DNA of 64,000 nucleotides from Novosphingobium sp. HII-3 (GTDB taxonomy: Bacteria > Pseudomonadota > Alphaproteobacteria > Sphingomonadales > Sphingomonadaceae), in assembly GCF_002916655.1 (NCBI RefSeq), contig NZ_PPSM01000036.1:242080-306079 (forward strand), written 5' to 3'. The position numbers and the translations under genes are program-made. Of this stretch, positions 28,567 to 39,184 are shown piece after piece (within the stretch, counting starts at the first letter, position 1; each line of letters begins with the position of its first letter). The notes below the pieces were generated by a model. The model ran no database searches. It had not been told where the DNA came from and saw nothing but the letters and a program-made list of their open reading frames with translations.

Positions 28567-28728
28567 ATGAAAGATGTGCAGATCCGGTTCGGCAATGGGA
28601 TCGAAGGCGGTAACGCTTCAGCCCACTTTCGTTTTTACTCTGAAACGGACATTAAATCGTCGGAATCAAGGGTCAGGTTCACTGACCGGTCGCAAATCAT
28701 GGCTCATGGCAATGGGCGCGGTGGCTGA
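28567..28728 (+). CDS. Possible small ORF (53 codons), uncertain
   Basis: An ATG frame encodes a 53-residue polar peptide starting MKDVQIRFGNGIEGG. There is no convincing ribosome site and no hydrophobic segment. It precedes another small ORF by 27 bp. It is listed only because it partly fills the gap after ribH; it may be non-coding. Confidence 0.2.
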   Translation: MKDVQIRFGNGIEGGNASAHFRFYSETDIKSSESRVRFTDRSQIMAHGNGRGG

Positions 28729-28755
28729 AGACAGTCATCGGCTGGAGAATTTTGA

Positions 28756-28920
28756 GTGAATAAGGAAGCACTAGCGAAGTCGCTCGTCGAGGACATGAAG
28801 TCGGTTCTCGACCGTATGCAGGCACTCGGCGCCCTCTTTGCGCCCGCACATCTAGACGCGGCGATCGAAGCCCTGAGTCGCGAGTACAATTTACCTCCAG
28901 AAACCTCCGGTTCGGATTAG
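28756..28920 (+). CDS. Small helical protein, unknown function
   Basis: 54 residues from a GTG with GGAGAATTTTGA just upstream. The peptide is Ala/Leu/Glu-rich and helical (NKEALAKSLVEDMKSVLDRM, then LFAPAHLDAAIEALSREYNL), and it ends in a polar tail. The amphipathic heptad-like spacing and third-position GC bias suggest real coding. No known family is recognised. The opposite-strand frame 28704-28889 is its shadow. It lies between ribH and the winged-helix gene. Confidence 0.55.
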   Translation: MNKEALAKSLVEDMKSVLDRMQALGALFAPAHLDAAIEALSREYNLPPETSGSD

Positions 28921-29097
28921 CCTGCGCAAGACGGACATGCGGATGTTTGCCTATGCTTACTGTGTGGCGGATGAAGTAGACAAATCACAGGGGCCAGCCT
29001 GACGGCTGCGGTTTGGGGACTTTCACGCCACATGGGGACAACTGCCACGTGCCTTGGCATCAAGGTTTACGTGGCCCGCTTCTGGTGATCCTAGCTG

Positions 29098-29664
29098 ATG
29101 GAGAACAGAGACCAGCTTATGCGCAACCGGGCAAAGGCTATTCGCCTGATCGGGGTAGCCAACGAACTGCTGGCCATGGCGCGTGAGCTAGAAATCGGAG
29201 AAAGCCGCGCGGTCCTGCTGGATCATCCCGCAGCGAACGGCGAAGCCTCCGAAGAGGCGAGGACGCGAGCCTGCCAGGATCATCCCATCTGGGTTGAACT
29301 TGCGCGGCAAAACTATGACGATCGGAGACGACGCACGAAGATCTTCCGCTCCGAAGAGCTTTTTGGTGAACCGGCCTGGGATATTCTGCTGGACCTCTTC
29401 ATCGCAGCCAAGGAGCGACGACGCGTCTCCGTCACCAGCGCGTGCATCGGCTCGGCCGTTCCATCCACAACCGCTCTGCGCTGGATTACGATACTCGAAA
29501 AACAGGGGCTTCTCGTCCGCGAGGCTGACCCTGCCGACGCTCGCCGCGTCTACGTCAAGCTGAGCGCACGCGGCTATGCCGCGATGCTCGAGTATTTTTC
29601 TTCAGCGTCCCGCTCGGTCGTGCTGCTGGACGATACAGCAAAGGCAAGCATCGGGCACCGCTGA
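29098..29664 (+). CDS. Winged-helix (MarR-like) DNA-binding protein
   Basis: 188 residues. An N-terminal helical region (RNRAKAIRLIGVANELLAMA) and a variable linker precede a winged-helix domain: WDILLDLFIAAKERRRVSVTSACIGSAVPSTTALRWITILEKQGLL, then wing residues VREADPADARRVYVKLSARG and a final helix. The pattern matches single-domain MarR/winged-helix regulators of sphingomonads. Effector and target are unknown. It converges with enolase, whose stop is 55 bp away. The GGTGACC/GGTCACC repeat in between might serve both transcripts. Confidence 0.82.
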   Translation: MENRDQLMRNRAKAIRLIGVANELLAMARELEIGESRAVLLDHPAANGEASEEARTRACQDHPIWVELARQNYDDRRRRTKIFRSEELFGEPAWDILLDLFIAAKERRRVSVTSACIGSAVPSTTALRWITILEKQGLLVREADPADARRVYVKLSARGYAAMLEYFSSASRSVVLLDDTAKASIGHR

Positions 29665-29719
29665 TGAGGGTGGCAGGTGACCAGGCCACCCCGTGGCGCC
29701 GGTCACCCGCTTCGATGGT

Positions 29720-31060
<1,341 letters not shown>

Positions 31061-31068
31061 TTAGCAGG

Positions 31069-31093
31069 GGAACTTCATGTGACAAGTTGCGTT
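31069..31093 (+). promoter_or_regulatory. EcfG-type general stress response promoter
   Basis: GGAAC (31069-31073), 16 nt, then CGTT (31090-31093) matches the alphaproteobacterial EcfG consensus GGAAC-N16/17-CGTT exactly. It lies about 100 bp before the first gene of the DUF883/YqjE-like operon and points towards it. Confidence 0.7.
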
Positions 31094-31195
31094 GCAGCAG
31101 GGACTAGAAGTTGTGTTACTCTGTCCGCACATCGCCTAGGACAAGTTTGCGCTTACGGTTGCATGTGCAAGAGGCAGAATAGGAAGGATAACCGC

Positions 31196-31675
31196 ATGGT
31201 AGACCCCACCACCTCCACCGGAACTGGCTCCGAAAACGCCAAGAATCACTTCAGCAAGGCCGTAGAAGAAGCCAAGGCTGGAGCACAGGCTCTTGCCGGC
31301 GAACTCACCAGCGAATGCAAGACCCGCAGCGGTGATGCCCGGGACAAGGCCAATGCTTTCGCGTCCGACGCGAAGGTCAAGGCGACCGGCTATGCGGAAG
31401 ACGGCAAGGCCAAGGCAAGCCAGGCAATCGTCGGCCTGTCCCGGCTGATCGATGAGAACGCCGGTCTGATCGATGAGAAGGTGGGCGCCAAGTACGGTGA
31501 GTACGTCCGCAGCGCCTCGAAAACACTCGCTGATGCTGGCACCCGGCTGGACGAGAAGTCGCTCGACGAACTGAGTGAGGAAGCGCGCGAGTTCGTTCGC
31601 AAGAGCCCGGGCCTTGCAGTGGGCATGGCGGTGGCGACCGGCTTCGTGCTGGCTCGCCTGTTCAAGGGCAAGTAA
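31196..31675 (+). CDS. DUF883/YqjD-like membrane-anchored protein
   Basis: 159 residues from ATG 31196, with AGGAAGGA as ribosome site; upstream in-frame Met codons lie in the leader. A long, Ala/Lys-rich helical region with repeats of the type AKxKA and SDAKVKATGYAEDGKAKAS is followed by VRKSPGLAVGMAVATGFVLARLFKG, a C-terminal membrane helix ending in Lys. This is the plan of E. coli YqjD/ElaB (DUF883), tail-anchored proteins that bind ribosomes in stationary phase. It is the first gene behind the EcfG promoter. The DUF883 relation is by architecture, not by search. Confidence 0.75.
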   Translation: MVDPTTSTGTGSENAKNHFSKAVEEAKAGAQALAGELTSECKTRSGDARDKANAFASDAKVKATGYAEDGKAKASQAIVGLSRLIDENAGLIDEKVGAKYGEYVRSASKTLADAGTRLDEKSLDELSEEAREFVRKSPGLAVGMAVATGFVLARLFKGK

Positions 31676-31681
31676 CGTCAA

Positions 31682-32080
31682 TTGGCTGGCCTGACACACC
31701 CCGTGCACGAGCCCGTACCCTCGCTCGCCGCCGTGGCGGAAGACCACCATAACCTGTCGTTGGCGCAGGATCTGCGTCAACTGGCAGACGAAGCGAAAAC
31801 ACTGGCTCAGGCTGAACTTGCCTATCAGAAATCCCGTGCCGCCTATGCCGGCACGGAAAGCCGGACAATCGCGCTTCTGCTGGTGGTTGCGGCTGTAGTG
31901 GCGTTCTTTGCGATGATGGCCTTTATCGTAGGAACCGTGATAGCACTCGGTCCGGTGATCGGCCCCTGGGGCGCCATGGCGGTAGTGACCGGCCTGCTTC
32001 TGGCGATTGCGATCATCAGTGCTTTCAACGCGCGCGCACGATTGAAGCGGATGATGGCCATCATCGGCACCAGGAACTGA
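31682..32080 (+). CDS. YqjE-like / holin-superfamily-III membrane protein
   Basis: 132 residues from a TTG at 31682 (a GTG at 31703 is an alternative). The N-terminal half is an amphipathic helix (LAQDLRQLADEAKTLAQAEL). Two membrane helices follow (SRTIALLLVVAAVVAFFAMMAFIVGTVIAL, and GAMAVVTGLLLAIAIISAF) and then a basic end. This is the DUF1469/YqjE 'phage holin III' fold, a name that does not imply phage lysis here. It lies 6 bp after the DUF883-like gene, as yqjE follows yqjD in enterobacteria. Confidence 0.8.
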   Translation: MAGLTHPVHEPVPSLAAVAEDHHNLSLAQDLRQLADEAKTLAQAELAYQKSRAAYAGTESRTIALLLVVAAVVAFFAMMAFIVGTVIALGPVIGPWGAMAVVTGLLLAIAIISAFNARARLKRMMAIIGTRN

Positions 32081-32096
32081 ACGAGGGACGAGGGTA

Positions 32097-32390
32097 ATGC
32101 CGAATCTGGCAGCGCAAGTCATGGCAGACCGCGTCGCGCGCGACGCGGCAAAGGCACAGTTTGAAGGCCACTATCAGGCCTTCAAAGCGGATTTGGCCGA
32201 TCGCGGCGTTGGCGGCCGTATCGCTGACGAGGCGATGGAGCAGGCGCAGGCGGTCTTCGATGAGGCCGTCGCCGTCGTTGAGGAACACCCTGCCGCAGTG
32301 GGGGGAACCTTGGTCGCTATCGTGATCTGGTTTGTGCGTGATCCCGTAATGCGTCTGGTTCATGATCTTGTGAACCGCGTCTCAAAGTAA
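32097..32390 (+). CDS. Small tail-anchored membrane protein
   Basis: 97 residues. A charged helical part (MADRVARDAAKAQFEGHYQAFKADLADRG) is followed by a predicted helix VEEHPAAVGGTLVAIVIWFVRDPVMRL near the C-terminus and the basic end NRVSK. The size and position suggest the YqjK-like third member of this operon, but the sequence does not show YqjK motifs. It is 16 bp after the YqjE-like gene and 11 bp before the next. Confidence 0.75.
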   Translation: MPNLAAQVMADRVARDAAKAQFEGHYQAFKADLADRGVGGRIADEAMEQAQAVFDEAVAVVEEHPAAVGGTLVAIVIWFVRDPVMRLVHDLVNRVSK

Positions 32391-32401
32391 GGAGAGGTTC
32401 C

Positions 32402-32950
32402 ATGAGCAACACCGATCCCGCAGGTGAAGGTGCAGAGGCCCTTCCCGGCTCTAACGTTGTAGCCCTTGCTCCACGGCCGACCGAGCAGCGCCCTTCCGAG
32501 AAGGTTGCCGCTTTCGTGAGGAAGCACCCCGCGTTGACGGTCGCCGGCGGCATAGCTCTTGGTGTCGCCGTGAGCGCGCTCCTCCCGCGTCGGGTTCGCC
32601 GACGCATTGTGAACAAGGCTACGGGGTTGGCGGAAACAGCAGCAACCGCGAGCGTGGCGCTGGGCCGGCAAATGGGCTCGCACGCGCACGATCTGGGAGT
32701 GGATACCCGCCGGCAGGCGGCAAGATTCGCCGAAGCGGCCGAGAAGGCGGGCGACGTTGCCGTTCATAACCTTGAGAAGTATGGTCTTGCTGCGGCCGCC
32801 ACAGCCGGAACCCTTGGCCGTGCAACGGCAAAGCGTGCCAGTCGTTTCGGTGATGCGGCTGCGGATGCCGCGCATCGCGTTGGCGACGTAGCTGCCGATC
32901 GATCTGCAAAGGTTCTGCACTTCGTCGAGGATTTGAAAAAGCGCACGTAG
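32402..32950 (+). CDS. Ala-rich membrane-associated stress protein
   Basis: 182 residues. A polar N-terminus is followed by one membrane helix (residues about 46-63, PALTVAGGIALGVAVSALLP), a run of Arg (RRVRRRI) as inside-stop, and a long Ala-rich amphipathic helix (from NKATGLAETAATASVAL, with AGDVAVHNLEKYGLAAAATAGTL). The composition is like that of the DUF883-type first gene but with the membrane segment at the N-terminal side. It is the last gene of the operon; GGAGAGGTTCC before ATG is the ribosome site. Function unknown. Confidence 0.75.
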   Translation: MSNTDPAGEGAEALPGSNVVALAPRPTEQRPSEKVAAFVRKHPALTVAGGIALGVAVSALLPRRVRRRIVNKATGLAETAATASVALGRQMGSHAHDLGVDTRRQAARFAEAAEKAGDVAVHNLEKYGLAAAATAGTLGRATAKRASRFGDAAADAAHRVGDVAADRSAKVLHFVEDLKKRT

Positions 32951-33082
32951 GCCTGAAAAGGGATGCGGCAGGTGCCGAGGTTCTCTTATTCTGCGGACAG
33001 GATGCATGTTGCGCACTTGCCCCCTGCTCCTGCTAAAATTATATCGCCGCCATCCTCCCTATAAAGAAAGCGGCTCTTTCAC

Positions 33083-33304
33083 ATGCAGAAGCTTCATCTC
33101 GTCATGGGCGGCCGGGTCAAGGACCCGCGCAGCCTGGAGTTTGTGGACCTCAAGGAGCTCGACCTCGTCGGCGTTTTTCCTGACTACGCATCGGCCCAGG
33201 ACGCGTGGAAGTCGGCGGCTCAGCGCACTGTTGACGATGCCGAAATGAAGTACGTGATCGTGCATCTGCACCGTCTTCTGGAACCGGATCTGCCGGACGC
33301 TTGA
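33083..33304 (+). CDS. DUF4170 domain-containing protein
   Basis: 73 residues, the usual size of DUF4170. The pattern KLHLVMGGRV, EFVDLKELDLVGVFPDYASAQDAWKSAA and YVIVHLHRLLEPD is typical of this alphaproteobacterial family. It is a small soluble alpha/beta protein of unknown function. It is transcribed alone from the AT-richer gap at about 33000-33080 and ends at a bidirectional terminator shared with greA. Confidence 0.88.
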   Translation: MQKLHLVMGGRVKDPRSLEFVDLKELDLVGVFPDYASAQDAWKSAAQRTVDDAEMKYVIVHLHRLLEPDLPDA

Positions 33305-33320
33305 TCGAGCTTTCAGAAAC

Positions 33321-33349
33321 AAAAAAGGCCGGCGAAAGCCGGCCTTTTT
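33321..33349. terminator. Bidirectional terminator between DUF4170 gene and greA
   Basis: AAAAAAGGCCGGC-GAAA-GCCGGCCTTTTT is a perfect GC stem with a GAAA loop, an A-run before and a T-run after. It works in principle for both converging genes. Confidence 0.93.
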
Positions 33350-33370
33350 CTTAATCTGACCTGTAAAAAA

Positions 33371-33847
33371 TCAGACAAATTCGATCTTCTGAACCAGGTA
33401 AAATTTGTCCCCCGAAGGCACGGTAACTTCGACTTCCTCATCAACCTTGCGCCCGATGAGGGCCTTGCCGAGCGGCGAATTATAGCTGATGCGCCCAACC
33501 TTCGCGTCAGCCTCGTAGGGACCGACGATCTGATACTTCACCGGCTTCTCGTCATCATCCAGCAGAGTGACGGTAGCGCCGAAGATCACCTTATCACCGG
33601 ACAGCGACGTCGGGTCGATGATCTGGGCGCGGGTGATCTTGTCTTCAAGATCGGCTATCGTGGCTTCGATCTGGCCCTGACGTTCCTTGGCCGCGTGGTA
33701 TTCGGCATTTTCGGAAAGATCACCGTGGGCACGCGCTTCCTCGATCGCATCCACGACCTTGGGACGTTCTTCGCGCAGCGCCTTCAGATCGGCGGTCAGC
33801 CTCTCGTAGCCTTCCGCGAGCATCGGCAGCTTTTCGACACTTGCCAT
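33371..33847 (-). CDS. greA: Transcription elongation factor GreA
   Basis: 158 residues. The N-terminal coiled coil carries the tip acidic pair in [21 protein letters not shown], and the C-terminal FKBP-like domain contains [22 protein letters not shown]. GreA enters the RNA polymerase secondary channel and stimulates cleavage of backtracked RNA. It lies 117 bp downstream of carB on the same strand and may be read from its own promoter. It ends at the strong bidirectional terminator. Confidence 0.97.
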   Translation of the reverse strand: MASVEKLPMLAEGYERLTADLKALREERPKVVDAIEEARAHGDLSENAEYHAAKERQGQIEATIADLEDKITRAQIIDPTSLSGDKVIFGATVTLLDDDEKPVKYQIVGPYEADAKVGRISYNSPLGKALIGRKVDEEVEVTVPSGDKFYLVQKIEFV

Positions 33848-33964
33848 TCTTATCTACTTCCTCCTGTTGCCTCCCCCTGCCGCCGGACCTGTCTTGCGAC
33901 TAGTCTCCTGTTCCGACCTTTCGGCCGGAGCGATCTGCAGCGATGTAGGGAGGCAAGATCGAAC

Positions 33965-36900
33965 TCAGCTATAGTAGTCCTGCAACGAGCGCACTTCAAG
34001 TTTGCTCCCGCGGATAGCCGCAATTGCTTCCGCCGCCGCCGCGCTTGCCGCCGCCGTGGTGAAGATCGGCACTTTGCCGGTGAGCGCCGAGGCCCGGATC
34101 GACTGGGAGTCCACCAGGCTCTGCCAGCCTTCGGTGGTATTGAAGATCAACGCGATCTCGCCATCCACGATCTTGTCCACGATGTGCGGGCGTCCTTCTG
34201 CAACCTTGTTGACCAGATCGACGGGCAACCCGGCCTCTGCCAGATACTTCTGCGTGCCTGCCGTGGCTACAATCCGGAAGCCCTGCTCCACCAGCGTGCG
34301 AACGGCAGGGAGTATGATTGCCTTGTCGCTGTCCTTTACGGAGACGAAGGCCGTCCCTTCCACCGGCAATTTCATGCTGGCCCCGAGCTGCGCCTTGGCG
34401 AAGGCGAACGGGAAATTGGCATCGATACCCATGACTTCGCCCGTGGATTTCATTTCCGGGCTGAGGACCGGATCGACGCCCGGGAACCGGGCGAAGGGGA
34501 ATACTGCCTCCTTGACCGCCATGTAGGGAAGATCCCGCTTGAACGGCGGGAAGGCATCCAGCTTCTCGCCCGCCATAACTCTCGCGGCGATCTTCGCCAC
34601 CGGCTGGCCGATCGCCTTGGCGACAAAGGGCACCGTGCGTGACGCACGAGGATTGACTTCGATGAGGTACACCTCCCCATCTTTCAACGCGAACTGGATG
34701 TTCATCAAACCACGGACGCCCAGTCCAAAGGCGAGCGCTTCCGCCTGACGTTCCATCGCGGCTATGACTTCTGCCGAAAGGCTGTACGGAGGAAGGGTAC
34801 AGGCGCTGTCGCCCGAGTGAATCCCCGCCTCTTCGATGTGCTGCATGACGCCGGCCACGACCACGCGCTCACCGTCGCAAAGCGCATCGACGTCGCACTC
34901 GATGGCGTCACGCAGGTACTGGTCGATGAGGACTGGACTGTCGCCCGAGACCTGCACCGCCGTCGTGATGTAGTCATCGAGTTGCTGCTCGCTATCGACG
35001 ATTTCCATTGCGCGGCCGCCCAGCACGTAGCTGGGGCGCATAAGCACGGGATAACCGATCCGGTTGGCGACAGCGACGGCCTCGTCGCGGCTGCGCGCGA
35101 TACCGTTGGCCGGTTGCTTGAGACCGAGCTTGTCTACGAGGGCGGAGAAACGCTCGCGGTCCTCTGCAAGGTCAATCGCGTCCGGAGAGGTGCCGAGGAT
35201 GGGGATGCCCTCATCCTCAAGGGCCTGCGCAAGCTTCAGCGGAGTCTGGCCACCAAACTGCACGATGACGCCGACGAGTTCACCCTTCTGCTGCTCAACA
35301 CGCAGGATTTCGAGCACGTCTTCGGCCGTCAGCGGCTCGAAGTAGAGACGGTCGGACGTGTCATAGTCGGTGGACACCGTCTCCGGGTTGCAGTTGACCA
35401 TGATGGTTTCGTAGCCGGCTTCGGCAAGAGCGAAGCAGGCGTGTACGCAGCAGTAGTCGAACTCAATGCCCTGACCGATGCGGTTGGGGCCACCGCCGAG
35501 GATGACGATCTTCTTCCGGTCCGACGGCATCGCCTCGTCTTCCGGCTCGCCGAAGATCGGGCTCTCGTACGTCGAGTACATGTACGGGGTGACCGCCTCG
35601 AATTCGGCCGCACAGGAGTCGATCCGCTTGAACACGGGCGTTACACCGAGCTTGCGGCGCAGTTGGCGGACTTCCTTCTCGCTGGTTGCACCCGCCATCG
35701 CGCGAAGAGCGTCATGAAGAAGCCCTGACCGTTTGGCCTGAGTTTCGCCTAGACCTCCGGCCACACCCACCGAGCGGACCGCCAGCGTCGCCAGACGCTT
35801 GTCCGAGAAGCCCATGGCCTTGAGCCTGCGGAGCCCCTGCGCGTCATTGGGCAGACCGGCTTCCAGGATCTTCGATTCCTCGGCAATGATCTCTTCGATG
35901 TGGCGCAGGAACCACTTGTCATAGTGCGTGATCGCGTGGACCTCGTCCACGGTGAAGCCCTCGCGCATGGCCTGCGCGACATTGAGCAGCCGCTCGGGCG
36001 TCCGCTTGGACAGGGCGGCCGTGATCATGTCCCGGCCTGCGCCTTCCAGAGCGGTTACGCGGTTGAACCCGTCGAGACCGGTCTCAAGCCCGCGCAGAGC
36101 CTTCTGCATCGACTCCTTGATATTGCGCCCGATGGCCATGACTTCGCCGACCGACTTCATCGCCGTGCTCAGTTCATTCTTGGCGCCCTTGAACTTCTCG
36201 AAGGCGAAGCGCGGGATCTTCGTCACGACGTAGTCAATGGTCGGCTCGAACGCTGCCGGAGTGGCCCCGGTGATCTCGTTCATGATCTCGTCGAGCGTGT
36301 AACCCACTGCCAGCTTGGCCGCCACGCGGGCGATCGGGAAGCCCGTTGCCTTCGACGCGAGGGCCGAGGAACGCGACACGCGCGGGTTCATCTCGATCAC
36401 GATCAGGCGGCCGTCCTGGGGATTGACGGCGAACTGCACGTTCGAACCACCCGTCTCGACGCCGATCTCTCGCAGGACCTCGATCGAGGCCGTGCGCATG
36501 ATCTGGTATTCCTTGTCCGTCAGCGTCAGCGCAGGGGCTACGGTGATGGAGTCGCCCGTGTGGACACCCATCGGATCGACGTTCTCGATGGAGCAGATGA
36601 TGATGCAGTTGTCGTGCTTGTCGCGCACCACCTCCATCTCGTACTCCTTCCAGCCGAGCAGAGACTCCTCGATGAGAACCTCTGTGGTGGGAGAAGCGTC
36701 GAGGCCCGAGCGTACGATCGCCTCGAACTCGGCCTTGTTGTATGCGATGCCGCCACCGGTTCCGCCGAGTGTGAAGCTCGGACGGATGATGGAAGGAAGG
36801 CCGGTACGCTCCAGTACCTCGAAAGCCTCATCAAGGCTGTGGGCCACACCGGAACGCGCGCTTTCCAGGCCGATCTTGTCCATCGCATCGCGGAAGCGCT

Positions 36901-37288
36901 GACGGTCCTCCGCCTTGTCGATGGCGTCGGCGTCGGCGCCGATCATCTTCACCCCGAACTTGTCGAGCGTGCCGTCATTGAAGAGCGCCAACGCGCAGTT
37001 CAGCGCCGTCTGCCCGCCCATCGTGGGGAGTACCGCATCCGGGCGCTCCTTCTCGATGATGCGCGCCACGACTTCGGGCGTGATCGGCTCGACGTAGGTC
37101 GCGTCCGCCATGTCCGGATCGGTCATGATCGTCGCGGGGTTGGAGTTCACCAGGACAACCCGGTAGCCCTCTTCCTTGAGCGCCTTGATCGCCTGAGTCC
37201 CCGAGTAGTCAAACTCGCAGGCCTGTCCGATGATGATCGGGCCGGCACCGATAACGAGGATCGAGGAAATGTCTGTGCGCTTTGGCAT
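33965..37288 (-). CDS. carB: Carbamoyl-phosphate synthase large subunit
   Basis: 1107 residues, full length. It has two ATP-grasp halves (first: [24 protein letters not shown]; second: [24 protein letters not shown]), an oligomerisation domain between them and the C-terminal MGS-like allosteric domain (about the last 140 residues, with [20 protein letters not shown]). It makes carbamoyl phosphate from bicarbonate, two ATP and ammonia delivered by CarA, for arginine and pyrimidine synthesis. carA lies upstream on the same strand but is separated by a small orphan gene. Confidence 0.98.
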   Translation of the reverse strand: MPKRTDISSILVIGAGPIIIGQACEFDYSGTQAIKALKEEGYRVVLVNSNPATIMTDPDMADATYVEPITPEVVARIIEKERPDAVLPTMGGQTALNCALALFNDGTLDKFGVKMIGADADAIDKAEDRQRFRDAMDKIGLESARSGVAHSLDEAFEVLERTGLPSIIRPSFTLGGTGGGIAYNKAEFEAIVRSGLDASPTTEVLIEESLLGWKEYEMEVVRDKHDNCIIICSIENVDPMGVHTGDSITVAPALTLTDKEYQIMRTASIEVLREIGVETGGSNVQFAVNPQDGRLIVIEMNPRVSRSSALASKATGFPIARVAAKLAVGYTLDEIMNEITGATPAAFEPTIDYVVTKIPRFAFEKFKGAKNELSTAMKSVGEVMAIGRNIKESMQKALRGLETGLDGFNRVTALEGAGRDMITAALSKRTPERLLNVAQAMREGFTVDEVHAITHYDKWFLRHIEEIIAEESKILEAGLPNDAQGLRRLKAMGFSDKRLATLAVRSVGVAGGLGETQAKRSGLLHDALRAMAGATSEKEVRQLRRKLGVTPVFKRIDSCAAEFEAVTPYMYSTYESPIFGEPEDEAMPSDRKKIVILGGGPNRIGQGIEFDYCCVHACFALAEAGYETIMVNCNPETVSTDYDTSDRLYFEPLTAEDVLEILRVEQQKGELVGVIVQFGGQTPLKLAQALEDEGIPILGTSPDAIDLAEDRERFSALVDKLGLKQPANGIARSRDEAVAVANRIGYPVLMRPSYVLGGRAMEIVDSEQQLDDYITTAVQVSGDSPVLIDQYLRDAIECDVDALCDGERVVVAGVMQHIEEAGIHSGDSACTLPPYSLSAEVIAAMERQAEALAFGLGVRGLMNIQFALKDGEVYLIEVNPRASRTVPFVAKAIGQPVAKIAARVMAGEKLDAFPPFKRDLPYMAVKEAVFPFARFPGVDPVLSPEMKSTGEVMGIDANFPFAFAKAQLGASMKLPVEGTAFVSVKDSDKAIILPAVRTLVEQGFRIVATAGTQKYLAEAGLPVDLVNKVAEGRPHIVDKIVDGEIALIFNTTEGWQSLVDSQSIRASALTGKVPIFTTAAASAAAAEAIAAIRGSKLEVRSLQDYYS

Positions 37289-37333
37289 TGGCTGTCCTGG
37301 GTGTCCTGAGTGTCTTGGTATAGATCTACCAGC

Positions 37334-37708
37334 CTAGGCTGACAGATCGGCGAAGGCTTTATCCCAATAGCCGGGATCTGCCTTCGCCTTTTGAATGATG
37401 GGGTCTTTTTCCTGCTGCTCGCGGAGGGCGTCCTTGAACGTGCCGGACTGGAACTGGTGCATTCGGCCGCCGTACTCGTTTTCCTTCGTCTCCCACGCGC
37501 CCTTGGCGATCATGGTGTCGAGGAATGTCTTGCCGGCTTCCTTCGCGTGCTTACGGACCTTCGGGCCGAACTTGCGGCTCGCGATGGAGAACTTGTCCTC
37601 CATGATGAGGCCGAGTTCGCCATAAGGATACCACCGCGTCGCGATGTCGAGGTCGTTGGCGGGACCAGCGACATAGTAGGCGATCATATGGTCGATGATT
37701 GCGGTCAT
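37334..37708 (-). CDS. Orphan protein between carA and carB
   Basis: 124 residues. The N-terminal part has an aromatic stretch (HMIAYYVAGPANDLDIATRWYPYGELGLIMED). The rest is Lys-rich (FGPKVRKHAKEAGKTFLDTMI) and the C-terminus contains KADPGYWDKAFADL. No signal peptide or membrane segment is present. It sits 45 bp before carB and 148 bp after carA on the same strand, so it may be on the car message. I do not recognise the family and cannot infer a function. Confidence 0.75.
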   Translation of the reverse strand: MTAIIDHMIAYYVAGPANDLDIATRWYPYGELGLIMEDKFSIASRKFGPKVRKHAKEAGKTFLDTMIAKGAWETKENEYGGRMHQFQSGTFKDALREQQEKDPIIQKAKADPGYWDKAFADLSA

Positions 37709-37856
37709 TGCTCAGGTACCTTCCTGGTTATGAGAAGGCTGTTTCCATAAGCAATCCGCCCCGCCGGGTCGAAAGCTCCCTTGGCCGCACCGGCAATGAT
37801 CGCCGATGCGGGGCACCGCCCGAAGGCCGTGCGGGGAGTTCGGCCCGCAGTGACCA

Positions 37857-39023
37857 TCAGCGCAGCATGCCCACGAACTTCTCGAACAGGTAGAAGCTGT
37901 CCTGCGGGCCGGGGCTCGCTTCGGGGTGGTATTGAACACCGAACGCGCGCTTGCCGCGGATCGAAATGCCGCAGTTCGTTCCGTCGAAGAGCGAGACATG
38001 CGTTTCTTCCACGTTGTCGGGCAGACAGGTATTATCCACCGCGAACCCGTGGTTCATCGAAGTGATCTCCACCACACCATCGGCATGGCGCTTCACCGGA
38101 TGGTTGGCGCCGCGATGCCCCTGGAACATCTTGCTTGTCTTTGCACCAGCCGCGAGGCCGAGCATCTGATGCCCCAGACAGATGCCAAACACGGGAATGT
38201 CGCGTTCGAGCAGAGCCTTGATGACAGGAACAGCATAGACGCCGGTTGCGGCCGGATCGCCGGGGCCGTTAGACAGGAACACGCCTGCTGGTTCCAGAGA
38301 CAGGATCGTTTCGAGCGACGTCTCGGCCGGAACCACCGTTACGCGAGCGCCTGCCTTCACGAGGTTGCGGAAAATGTTGTCCTTCGCGCCGTAATCGATC
38401 GCAACCACATGCGGCCGCTCGTCGCCGTCGCCGGAGCCAAACCCGGCACCGAGCTTCCAGACCGAGCCTTCCCAGCCCTCCTGGATTTCGCGGCTGACGA
38501 TCTTGGCAAGGTCCATGCCTTCGAGGCCTGGCCATTCCTGCGCACGCTTTACGAGCGCGGGGATGTCGAAGTTGCCTTCCGGGTTGTGCGCGATCACGGC
38601 GTTGGGAGCACCGGCCATGCGGATGCGACGGGTCAGCGCGCGGGTATCGACGCCCGAAAGGCCGATCTTGCCCTTGCCTGCCAGCCACTCCCCATATTCG
38701 CCGGCGGCGCGGAAGTTCGAGGAAAGCGTCACGTCCTCACGGACGACGCAGCCGACGGCACCATCGACCATCGATTCCAGATCCTCGTCGTTCACCCCGA
38801 CATTACCGATATGCGGGAAGGTGAACGTGACGATCTGGCCCGCATAGGAGGGATCGGTCATGACTTCCTGGTAGCCGGTCATGCTCGTGTTGAAGCAGAC
38901 TTCACCCACGGCTTCGCCCACGGCGCCAAAGCCGCGACCCCAGACTACGTGTCCGTCACTGAGAACGAGAACGCCCGTTGCCCCTTCGGGTCTGGGCGCA
39001 AGCGAAGATGCGGCGTCGGCCAT
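37857..39023 (-). CDS. carA: Carbamoyl-phosphate synthase small subunit
   Basis: 388 residues. The N-terminal CPSase domain (FNTSMTGYQEVMTDPSYAGQIV) is followed by a class I glutamine amidotransferase domain with FGICLGHQ (Cys about residue 282) and the His-Glu pair in VQYHPEASPGP. It hydrolyses glutamine and channels ammonia to CarB. It is the upstream gene of the carA-orphan-carB series and is divergent from yqeY. Confidence 0.97.
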   Translation of the reverse strand: MADAASSLAPRPEGATGVLVLSDGHVVWGRGFGAVGEAVGEVCFNTSMTGYQEVMTDPSYAGQIVTFTFPHIGNVGVNDEDLESMVDGAVGCVVREDVTLSSNFRAAGEYGEWLAGKGKIGLSGVDTRALTRRIRMAGAPNAVIAHNPEGNFDIPALVKRAQEWPGLEGMDLAKIVSREIQEGWEGSVWKLGAGFGSGDGDERPHVVAIDYGAKDNIFRNLVKAGARVTVVPAETSLETILSLEPAGVFLSNGPGDPAATGVYAVPVIKALLERDIPVFGICLGHQMLGLAAGAKTSKMFQGHRGANHPVKRHADGVVEITSMNHGFAVDNTCLPDNVEETHVSLFDGTNCGISIRGKRAFGVQYHPEASPGPQDSFYLFEKFVGMLR

Positions 39024-39184
39024 GGTGGGTCGCTCCGTTGACGGCGTTTCTGACGTTGTGTGCTAAGACGCTGCCGCTAGAGACGGTTGTGCATCGCGTC
39101 AAGGCACACCCGTGCAAAATGGAGCGCAGGTTGCTAGTTTCAATGCAACACGCTTTCCATCCACTCCAGACCTGCAGGAAACCA

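Noticed and set aside
31682..32080. Holin-like protein taken as evidence of a prophage
   Set aside because: Two helices of the holin III/DUF1469 type are shared with YqjE; its neighbours are stress-type membrane proteins and no phage genes are nearby.
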